Assembly (NCBI GenBank): GCA_023227825.1
Contig: JALOCJ010000008.1
Span: 1 to 64,000 of the forward strand
Origin: Candidatus Cloacimonas sp.
Lineage (GTDB): Bacteria > Cloacimonadota > Cloacimonadia > Cloacimonadales > Cloacimonadaceae
Length of the DNA stretch: 64,000 nucleotides
Direction: 5' to 3'
In this document: positions 56,864 to 64,000 of the stretch, piece by piece
Layout of the letters: each line of letters starts with the position of its first letter
Position numbering within the stretch: the first letter of the stretch is position 1
Notes under the pieces: model-generated
Seen by the model: only the letters and a program-made list of their open reading frames with translations
Told to the model about the DNA's origin: nothing
The model's database searches: none
Position numbers and translations under genes: made by a program

Positions 56864-59589
56864 ATCCTGAAAGAGAAGTAAATGCCATATCCGGTCGTTT
56901 AAGTTTGCGTCCTCCGCAAAGAAAGTCGTTGGAAATATTAAACAGGATAACAGAAATATATGATTTAAATTCTGCAATTATGGATAAGAAATCAATAAAT
57001 TCTACCGAGGTTTTGAGCACGATAAAGAAAGAATTTCCCCAAATAAAGGATTTTGAAAGGGATTTTCCTTCTTTTTGTTTTGCTTTAGCAACGGGAGTAG
57101 GAAAAACCCGTTTGATGGGAGCTTTTATAACTTTTCTATACAGGGTTTTCGGTATATGTAACTATTTTGTTTTAGCACCCAATCTGACAATTTACAATAA
57201 GCTTCAACAGGATTTTACTCCCAATACACCTAAGTATGTTTTTAATGGGATATCGGAATTTGCTGTAAATCCTCCTGTGCTGATAACAGGAGATAATTAT
57301 AATAAGCAATCTACTATTCAATCAGACAGGGCAGGACAAGCCATTATAGAGAGTGTAATAAGTGAAATTAGAATAAACATTTTCAATATCTCCAAAATAA
57401 ATTCCGAAGTTAGAGGAGGTAAAGAACCAAGGATTAAAAGATTATCCGAATACCTGGGGCAAAGTTATTTTGAGTATTTAGCATCGTTGCCGGATTTGGT
57501 TTTAATAATGGATGAATCACATCGCTATAGAGCAACTGCAGGTGCAAGAGCAATAAATGAATTGAAGCCGATTTTGGGATTGGAATTAACCGCCACACCT
57601 TTTGTAGAAACAACCAGGGGACCTATTCCCTTTAGAAATGTGATCTATAGCTATCCTTTGGCGAAAGCAATGGAAGATGGATTTGTAAAAGAACCGGCTG
57701 TAATAACTCAGAAAAACTTTGATCCCAAAAACTTTAGCTCGGATGCTTTGGAAGAAATTAAACTGAAAGATGGAATAAGTTTGCATGAAATTACTAAAGT
57801 GGAATTAACCACTTATGCCAAGCAAAATGGAAAGCCACTTGTGAAACCTTTTGTTTTAGTTATAGCAAGAGATACATTGCATTCAGGGAAATTGCTGGAG
57901 ACCATAAAATCAGATGATTTTTTTGGAGGCAGATATAAAGACAAAGTTATTCAAGTTGATTCCAGCGTAACGGGAGAAAAAGAAGATGAGATGATTGAGC
58001 GTTTGCTGAATGTGGAAAAGTGGGAAGAACCAACCGAAATAGTTATCCATGTAAATATGTTAAAAGAGGGCTGGGATGTTACCAATCTTTATACTATCGT
58101 TCCTTTAAGAGCAGCTAATGCCAGAATATTAATTGAACAATCAATTGGAAGAGGACTGCGTTTACCTTATGGAAAGAGAACAGGTGTTGATAGTATAGAT
58201 CGTTTGAATATTGTTGCTCACGATAAATTTCAGGAAATATTGGATGAAGCAAATCGTCCGGGTTCCATAATTCATTTAGAGCAGTTTATTTTAGACCCTG
58301 ATAAGGATTTGGAGGGTTTGCAGACAGTAGAAAGCTATCCGGAAAGTGAAACAATTTTTGCTGAAAAGCAAATTAATCCCGATCTGCAATATGAATACCC
58401 AGTTCAGAAACAGGAAGAACTCTTTACTTCTGAAATAGAAAAGAAAATTGCCCGCATAACTTATGAAATAATAAAAAAAAATGAAAATCAGCCAAACAGT
58501 AAAGCATTGACTGACGATTCTATCCAGCAACTCATTGTTCAGGAAGTAAAACAAAATCTTACCGGAGAACAGCTGGAATTGCAAGGGTTACTGGAAGAAG
58601 TTGATATTGCACGAATAGTTAAATCAACTACAGATTATGTAATAGACAAAATAATAGATATCCCGAGAATACTTTTATCCCCCGTTGGAGATATAACAAT
58701 TGACTATCATCCGTTTGAGCTTGATTGCTCTAAATTGAATTATAATCCGGTGTCCAGAGAACTTTATGCACAATTATTAAGGACAAATGAGCAGCAACAG
58801 ATTACCGGCAAATCCTATTTTATAAAAGAAACCCGTCTGGAGGACTATATTGTTAGAGAACTATGTAATTATGACGATGTTGCTTATGATGTTCATTCAG
58901 ATTTTATTTATGAACTTGCAGGTCAGGCAGTAAATCATTTTCTAAGTTATTTAAAAGATGAAAAAGAAGTAACCAAAGTTTTGGTATACTATCAAAAAGC
59001 AATAGCAGAATATATTCATACTCAGATGGTAGAGCATCAATATGAAAGGCCAGTAGAATATGAAGTTGTCTTAAGTAAGGGCTTTACGGAACTAAAAAAA
59101 TCGGCTTATACTGCAAGGAAAAATGATCAGGTATGTTATTTTCAAACAACCCCTGCTGATAAAAGTAAAATACCTTCAATGCTTTTCGGGGGCTATAAAA
59201 AGTGCCTTTATCAGATATGTAAATTCCAATCCTATCAAGAATTGCTTATGTCCAGAATACTGGAAAGAGATGCGCTAAAATGGTTTAAACCAGCTATAGG
59301 TCAATTTCAGATATTTTATAAAAAAACAGGAAGATATGAGGTTGAATATGTTCCCGATTTAATAGCTGAAACAGAAAATGAAATCTATATGATTGAAGTT
59401 AAATCTATTATGGAATTGGAAGATAGTATTGTATTAGCTAAAAAAGATGCTGCTATAAAATGGTGTAATCTTGCAACATCACACAATTTGAAACATTCTG
59501 GCAAACCTTGGTTTTATCTCTTAATTCCTCATAATGCAATAGGTGATTTTACTGATTTAATGTCTCTTGCTCAGCAGTATAAAGCATAA
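56860..59589 (+). CDS. res: Type III restriction enzyme, helicase-nuclease subunit (Res)
   Basis: A 909-aa SF2 translocase-nuclease. Walker A is ATGVGKT (K82) and motif II is DESH (218-221). Further motifs are GLELTATPF, HVNMLKEGWDVTNLYTIVPLRAA and EQSIGRGLRLPYG. The C-terminal PD-(D/E)xK nuclease has D833 in VPDLIAE and E846-V-K848 in MIEVKS. All parts needed for a working Res are present. It forms a pair with the overlapping mod gene; together they should cut DNA with inversely oriented unmethylated sites. Confidence 0.9.
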   Translation: MNPEREVNAISGRLSLRPPQRKSLEILNRITEIYDLNSAIMDKKSINSTEVLSTIKKEFPQIKDFERDFPSFCFALATGVGKTRLMGAFITFLYRVFGICNYFVLAPNLTIYNKLQQDFTPNTPKYVFNGISEFAVNPPVLITGDNYNKQSTIQSDRAGQAIIESVISEIRINIFNISKINSEVRGGKEPRIKRLSEYLGQSYFEYLASLPDLVLIMDESHRYRATAGARAINELKPILGLELTATPFVETTRGPIPFRNVIYSYPLAKAMEDGFVKEPAVITQKNFDPKNFSSDALEEIKLKDGISLHEITKVELTTYAKQNGKPLVKPFVLVIARDTLHSGKLLETIKSDDFFGGRYKDKVIQVDSSVTGEKEDEMIERLLNVEKWEEPTEIVIHVNMLKEGWDVTNLYTIVPLRAANARILIEQSIGRGLRLPYGKRTGVDSIDRLNIVAHDKFQEILDEANRPGSIIHLEQFILDPDKDLEGLQTVESYPESETIFAEKQINPDLQYEYPVQKQEELFTSEIEKKIARITYEIIKKNENQPNSKALTDDSIQQLIVQEVKQNLTGEQLELQGLLEEVDIARIVKSTTDYVIDKIIDIPRILLSPVGDITIDYHPFELDCSKLNYNPVSRELYAQLLRTNEQQQITGKSYFIKETRLEDYIVRELCNYDDVAYDVHSDFIYELAGQAVNHFLSYLKDEKEVTKVLVYYQKAIAEYIHTQMVEHQYERPVEYEVVLSKGFTELKKSAYTARKNDQVCYFQTTPADKSKIPSMLFGGYKKCLYQICKFQSYQELLMSRILERDALKWFKPAIGQFQIFYKKTGRYEVEYVPDLIAETENEIYMIEVKSIMELEDSIVLAKKDAAIKWCNLATSHNLKHSGKPWFYLLIPHNAIGDFTDLMSLAQQYKA

Positions 59590-59627
59590 ATATTTTTTAT
59601 TTTGAATATAATGCAGTTGGTAAAAGA

Positions 59628-60095
59628 ATGAACAGGATTAAAGTGAAAGGAAATTTTTCAGTGGAAGAGCTGAAAGAGAGAATGATTAGCAGTAAGGATA
59701 TGGCTGAAAGGAAAAGATGGCAGGCATTGTATTTGGCAAAGACAGGAAAATATACTGTCAAAGAGATTGCAGATATAATAAAGGTTTCGGTTTATACTAT
59801 CAATAAATGGGTATATAATTTCAATCACAAGGGTGAAGAAGGGATAAAGAGTCATAAAAAAGGTGGAAATCACAGTTCTTTTTTAAGCTGGCAGGAAGAG
59901 GAAGATTTTTTGGCTGAACTGAAAAGGAAGGCAGAAAGCGGTATACTTTTAACTGTTAAAAATATCAAGGCAGAACTGGAAAAAAAATTAGGTCACACTG
60001 TTTCCAAAGATTATCCTTATGATTTGCTTCACAGGCATAAATGGCAAAAAACAGTTTACCAACACAACCAGAAATGGCAGAGTAAAAGAAAGTAA
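59628..60095 (+). pseudogene. IS630-type transposase remnant (HTH region only)
   Basis: A 155-aa protein with two helix-turn-helix units (LAKTGKYTVKEIADIIKVSVYTINKWVYNFNHKGEEGI) and the winged-helix part LTVKNIKAELEKKLGHTVSKDYPYDLLHRHKWQKTVYQHN. These equal the N-terminal ~150 residues of IS630-family transposases (about 340 aa). The DDE catalytic half is absent, and no terminal repeats are seen. It is either a decayed insertion or a domesticated HTH regulator at the end of the restriction locus. Confidence 0.65.
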
Positions 60096-60193
60096 GAAAA
60101 ACATACATCAAAACAGAATTAGTGAAGGGGGAACGATCTTATTGTTTATCTTTCTTTGAACGGGGGGTTTACGCTTCCATCGCTTATTTAATA

Positions 60194-60392
60194 GTTGACG
60201 GGGACATCAACCTTCCGGGAAAACGATGTCCTCGTTGTTTTTTATGGTTGACGAGGACATCAACCTTCCGGAAAAACGATGTCCTCGTCGTTTATTATGG
60301 TTGACGGGGACATCAACCTTCCGGGAAAAACGATGTTTTCGTTGTTTATTATGGTTGACGGGGACATCAACCTTCCGGAGGAACGATGTCCT
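60194..60392. repeat. Four tandem 52-54 bp BIME-like units, each with two palindromes
   Basis: Units start at about 60193, 60246, 60299 and 60353. Each contains GGTTGACGGGGACATCAACC, a TTCCGGGAA link, AACGATGTCCTCGTCGTT and a TATTAT-type tail. The two hairpins are related as reverse complements in their core but differ in the stem, while base pairing is preserved. ORFs reading through here (60122-60304, 60207-60569, 60226-60471) are repeat translations, not genes. The rest of 60096-60552 shows no gene. Confidence 0.88.
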
Positions 60393-60618
60393 CCGGCTAC
60401 ACCTTTCCAGGAAGGATTGCTTACGCAATACGGATTCATTACTGATTCCATCCATAATGGGTAGGCAATGAGTAGGTAATGCAATTAAGGAAGGGATGAA
60501 AAAAAAGGATAACAGCTTATAAAACAAGATGATGTAAATATAAAAATAGTGCTTGACCGTAACTGGCATTGTTCAAATAAGGTATGCCTATAAAAGGAAC
60601 TTGGGGAAAAAGGAAGCA

Positions 60619-63129
60619 GTGAAACAAAAACAGACACAAATTGAGGACTTTATCAGAGCTTTTAAGCAGGAAAAGCGTTTTTCTTCCACAATTGTAGCTG
60701 AAAATATAGAACCCTCTAAAGTGGCGCAAACGGATTTGTATCCTGAGGGTATTTTACCACCTGTGCAGAAATTACTGATAAACAGTGGAATAGAAAAGCT
60801 CTATATTCATCAGGCAGAGGCAATTAAAGCTCTTTTAGCAGGGGAAAATGTAGTTGTAAGTGCCGGGGTTGCCAGCGGGAAAAGTTTGGTTTATCAGTCA
60901 GTTATTTTAAACAAAATAGTGCAAAATCCGCAAAGTAGAGCTTTACTTCTTTTTCCTACAAAGGCATTGGCACAGGATCAGGCACAGAAAATGCAGACAC
61001 TTTGTAAAGAGTTGAACAGACAAAATTCTGCTATACCTGCAATAATAAATGGTATTTACGATGGTGATACAGCAACGGATTTACGGGGAAAACTGCGTAA
61101 ACAGGCAAATATTCTTTTTACTAATCCTGATATGTTGCATTTGGGTATTTTACCGAATCATACTTTGTGGAGTGCATTTTTCTCCCGTTTAGTTTATGTG
61201 ATAATTGATGAGGTGCATATTTACAGGGGAGTTTTCGGTTCGCATACGGCAAATGTAATCAGGCGTTTGAAACGCATTACTGCTGTTTATGGTCAAAAAC
61301 CGCAGTTTATTTTCACTTCCGCTACTTTAGCCAATGCGCGTGAACTTGCCGAAACCCTTATTGAAGAGCCGGTTGTGTTGATAGATAAAGATGGCTCTCC
61401 TAAAGGAGAAAGGCATTTTTATATTTGCAATCCACCTGTTATTGAGCCCGCTTTAGGCATCCGGAGAAGTGCTACCCAGGAAATAAGCAGTATTGCCAAA
61501 GGTCTTTTACAAACAAATTTACAGGCGCTTCTTTTTACCGGCAGCCGACGCAGTGTGGAACTCATTTTTCGTTATTTAACCAGTGATCAGAAATTGGCAG
61601 ATAAAGTCCGCAGTTACAGAAGCGGTTATTTAGCTGAAGAGCGCAGAAAAGTGGAAAATGATTTGCGCACAGGTAAAATCGGTTTAGTAATTTCTACCAA
61701 TGCTTTAGAGCTGGGAATTGATATCGGAGGTCTGGATGCTATCCTTTTAAATGGCTATCCCGGAACAATTTGTGCCACCAGACAAGAAGCCGGTAGAGCA
61801 GGAAGAAAAGGAAATCTGTCTCTATGTATTTTGGAAGCAAGCGGAAATCCTTTAGACCAATATATTTGTCAGCATCCCGAATATATTTTTGAAAACAACC
61901 CTGAACAGGCATTAATAGACCCCGATAACAGCGAAATTTTACGCCTGCAACTGCTTTGTGCCATAAGTGAAATGGCTTTGAAGGATGGAGAAAATTTTGG
62001 TGCCTTGAGTTTTGCTGAAATTCAAGGTCACCTCTTTGCCCTTGAGGATGAGGGTTTAATAAAACATATCGGTAACCGCTATATTGGTTTGAGCGGAAAA
62101 TATCCTGCCGGAGATGTTTCTTTACGCAATGCGGGAAATCAATTTCAAATTCTGGCAGATGACGAATTAGTCGGTTGGGTAGATTCCGGAAGCGTAAAAT
62201 GGATGACACATCCTAATGCCATTTACCTCCATCAGGGTGAAACCTGGGTGGTTAAAGAACTGAATACGGAACAGAAAAAAGTGATTTTAGAGCCCGTTCA
62301 GGTAAATTATTACACGCAGGCGACTCAATTCACTGAAATTGCCTTGAACAAGTTATTGCGCTTAGAAAATGTTACCGGAGGTAGAAAACACTTTGGGGAA
62401 GTGACAGTTACCAAAACTATAACCGGCTTTAAACGCTTGCGGTTTTGGACAATGGAAGTTTTGGATCAGGAGGAACTTGACCTGCCACCCGAAATTATGC
62501 AGACCAGGGCATATTGGATATCCCTTTCGGAAGAAACAGTGGAAAGAATCCGTGAGCAGGGTTTGTGGAATAACGATAAAAATGATTACGGTAATAAGTG
62601 GGAAGAAATTTGTGAAAAAATCTGCCGGCGAGATAATTATCACTGCCGGAATTGTGGAGCTACAGGGGATTTGGAAGTTCATCATATAATTCCATTTCGG
62701 CGTTTTGAAGACCCAGATGAAGCCAATGAGCCGGATAATCTTGTTGCTTTGTGTCCACGCTGTCACCGTTTGGCAGAAACAAGAGTGCATATTCAAAGCG
62801 GTTTATCTGCCTTAGCTTATCTGCTTGGTAATTTGGCACCTTTTTTTGTAATGTGCGCACCTCAGGATTTGGGTGTGCATAGTGAAGATAAATCCCCCCT
62901 GGCACTTGGCAATCCTGTAATTGTTATTTATGATAATTTTCCCGGGGGAATAGGTCTCAGCCGGAAATTGTATGAATTGCATAATCAACTTTTGTATGCA
63001 GGAATAGATAGAATTCAAGGTTGTGCTTGTGAAAACGGCTGTCCTGCCTGCGTGGGTCCTGTAGCGGAAAACGGTATAGGTGCAAAGGAAGAAGCACTGG
63101 CTATATTGAAAGAACTGATAAAGAAATGA
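60619..63129 (+). CDS. MrfA/YprA-like DEAD helicase with an inserted HNH domain and DUF1998
   Basis: An 836-aa SF2 helicase. The GTG at 60619 is preferred (AAGGAAG just upstream, N-terminus MKQKQTQIEDFI like MrfA), although a TTG at 60553 is possible. The P-loop is AGVASGKS (K88) and DEVH is at 197-200. C-lobe motifs are STNALELGIDIGGLDAIL and RQEAGRAGRKG. An HNH endonuclease-like module follows, with C676-x2-C679, H688-H689 in LEVHHIIPF, and C712-x2-C715H. The C-terminus is DUF1998-like with NFPGGIGLSRKLYE and the zinc knuckle CACENGCPAC. Bacillus MrfA acts in mitomycin-lesion excision with a separate nuclease; here the HNH may supply cleavage. It could be repair or defence. Confidence 0.85.
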   Translation: MKQKQTQIEDFIRAFKQEKRFSSTIVAENIEPSKVAQTDLYPEGILPPVQKLLINSGIEKLYIHQAEAIKALLAGENVVVSAGVASGKSLVYQSVILNKIVQNPQSRALLLFPTKALAQDQAQKMQTLCKELNRQNSAIPAIINGIYDGDTATDLRGKLRKQANILFTNPDMLHLGILPNHTLWSAFFSRLVYVIIDEVHIYRGVFGSHTANVIRRLKRITAVYGQKPQFIFTSATLANARELAETLIEEPVVLIDKDGSPKGERHFYICNPPVIEPALGIRRSATQEISSIAKGLLQTNLQALLFTGSRRSVELIFRYLTSDQKLADKVRSYRSGYLAEERRKVENDLRTGKIGLVISTNALELGIDIGGLDAILLNGYPGTICATRQEAGRAGRKGNLSLCILEASGNPLDQYICQHPEYIFENNPEQALIDPDNSEILRLQLLCAISEMALKDGENFGALSFAEIQGHLFALEDEGLIKHIGNRYIGLSGKYPAGDVSLRNAGNQFQILADDELVGWVDSGSVKWMTHPNAIYLHQGETWVVKELNTEQKKVILEPVQVNYYTQATQFTEIALNKLLRLENVTGGRKHFGEVTVTKTITGFKRLRFWTMEVLDQEELDLPPEIMQTRAYWISLSEETVERIREQGLWNNDKNDYGNKWEEICEKICRRDNYHCRNCGATGDLEVHHIIPFRRFEDPDEANEPDNLVALCPRCHRLAETRVHIQSGLSALAYLLGNLAPFFVMCAPQDLGVHSEDKSPLALGNPVIVIYDNFPGGIGLSRKLYELHNQLLYAGIDRIQGCACENGCPACVGPVAENGIGAKEEALAILKELIKK

Positions 63130-63345
63130 AGAATGAAGAAGGAATTAAATCAGGAGATATTTGCGTCTTCATAGCCGTATCTTGTTTAATATCTTAATGG
63201 TGCAAATGACTAATAACGACTTGGCAGCAACACAGATTTTACATATAACACGGATTTTGTAACATTATAATTCTTAAGCAAATAAATCCTGTTAATCCAG
63301 TTATTTTAAGTTCATTCTTCATTTCTCAGCTTTTTCTTGCTTTTG

Positions 63346-63373
63346 TTGAATTTTGCTGTAGTTTATCTATAAA
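63346..63373 (+). promoter_or_regulatory. Promoter of the transglutaminase-like gene
   Basis: TTGAAT at 63346-63351, a 16-bp spacer, and TATAAA at 63368-63373. Downstream lie AAAGGGG and a GTG start at 63414. Confidence 0.55.
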
Positions 63374-63413
63374 AAAGAAGATAATGCCCATACAGAAAAA
63401 AAAGGGGTAATAG

Positions 63414-64000
63414 GTGAAAAAAGCATTATTAGTAACTGTGCTGTTAATAGCCACAATTCTGTTGTTTGCTCTTCCTGCAGAATTTAGCCGTTCCCAAAAT
63501 CCGGAACTTTATAAAGAACTTTCTGCAAAAGCTAAAAACAATCTGAAACATTTAACTTTAGAGCAAAAGCAGCAATACAAAGACCTGCTGAAACAATATC
63601 CCGATATTTTGATGAACTATTTACTTGCTTACGAAAGTGACAGTAATTTGGCAGAAGCCAATCCTGAAGACATAAAAAGCAATTATGAAACAATTTGTGC
63701 TCTGCTGAATAAAAAAGGATTGAATTATCCTGTTGACTTTTTCCTTTCCTATGTAGCCAAACAAACCGTTTCTGATGAACCCCTTACAGCTTATAGGAAC
63801 ATATTATTGAAAGACGGTCTGCAAAATATAATCAATACGACGAATACGGATCTGGAAAAATATCATGCTGTAACTCTCTGGTGTGTTTCCCGGATTCAAT
63901 TTCAACAGACCTCCGGAAGAGATCAAAGTCCTCTGGATATAGTGCAAAAATCCTTAATCGGACGCTGTGAAGAAATGCAGATTTTACTTGTTTCTGCCTG
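63414..64000 (+). CDS. Exported transglutaminase-like protein, N-terminal part (runs off the window)
   Basis: A partial gene of at least 195 codons beginning at GTG 63414, seven bases after AAAGGGG. The signal peptide is MKKALLVTVLLIATILLFALP. A helical region of about 150 residues follows. The last visible residues are SLIGRCEEMQILLVSA, the start of a transglutaminase-core domain whose nucleophile lies in GxCxE (Cys in GRCEEM). The rest lies outside the window, so the Cys-His-Asp triad cannot be completed. It is probably a surface or periplasmic peptidase or cross-linking-like enzyme. Confidence 0.8.
   Translation, partial: MKKALLVTVLLIATILLFALPAEFSRSQNPELYKELSAKAKNNLKHLTLEQKQQYKDLLKQYPDILMNYLLAYESDSNLAEANPEDIKSNYETICALLNKKGLNYPVDFFLSYVAKQTVSDEPLTAYRNILLKDGLQNIINTTNTDLEKYHAVTLWCVSRIQFQQTSGRDQSPLDIVQKSLIGRCEEMQILLVSA

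Noticed and set aside
60122..60569. Several ORFs on both strands with repeated GDINLPxKRCPRR-like peptides
   Set aside because: They are translations of the tandem palindromic units and have no independent coding evidence.

Overview
The window looks like a chromosomal segment of a diderm (Gram-negative-type) bacterium with A+T-rich DNA. The best guess is the Candidatus Cloacimonadota (WWE1) lineage. The basis is recognition rather than a search: lipid A genes (lpxB, an LpxL-type acyltransferase), a bacterial V-type ATPase with the DUF2764 subunit, a secreted C10 peptidase with a FlgD/T9SS-like tail, and many intergenic palindromic repeats.

Layout. A 5S rRNA (1-120) opens the window, followed by a secreted cysteine peptidase and a 122-131 bp tandem array (about 2911-3770). 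A minus-strand envelope cluster (3807-6134) holds a DUF374 acyltransferase, lpxB and a small multidrug-export-type membrane protein. A DUF2089/DUF4097-SHOCT pair follows (6661-8393), then a second tandem array (8444-8713). Housekeeping genes resume at 27022: recO, an rqcH-like gene, a coiled-coil membrane protein, the V-ATPase operon E-DUF2764-A-B-D-I-K (37708 down to 30210), an LpxL-like gene, and an operon of a giant Ser/Thr-kinase/histidine-kinase hybrid, a TPR protein and an outer-membrane barrel protein (38890-48792). The window ends in a truncated transglutaminase-like gene.

Two genome-defence loci are inserted in this background. Locus 1 (9153-25756) encodes a 1708-aa DEAD helicase with DUF1998 and a C-terminal DUF559/Vsr-like nuclease, a SNF2-type helicase, a very large N6-adenine methyltransferase, and a translationally coupled TIR/DUF4062-like NACHT STAND NTPase. 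This resembles DISARM (drmD, drmMI, drmA/B), but the helicase, DUF1998 and nuclease parts are fused and an NLR-like sensor is added. Locus 2 (50281-59589) encodes another SNF2 helicase, a truncated DinD-like protein, a TIGR04141/DUF6119 protein and a complete type III Mod-Res pair. It is followed by an IS630-type HTH remnant and an MrfA-like DUF1998 helicase carrying an HNH domain.

A 21-bp sequence that forms part of a dyad is shared by the right flank of locus 1 and the left flank of locus 2. The 1.5-kb gap before locus 2 also holds three perfect DnaA boxes, two of them inside a 48-bp direct repeat. The proteolipid of the V-ATPase carries all five Na+-ligand residues known from Enterococcus hirae NtpK, so the enzyme is probably Na+-coupled.
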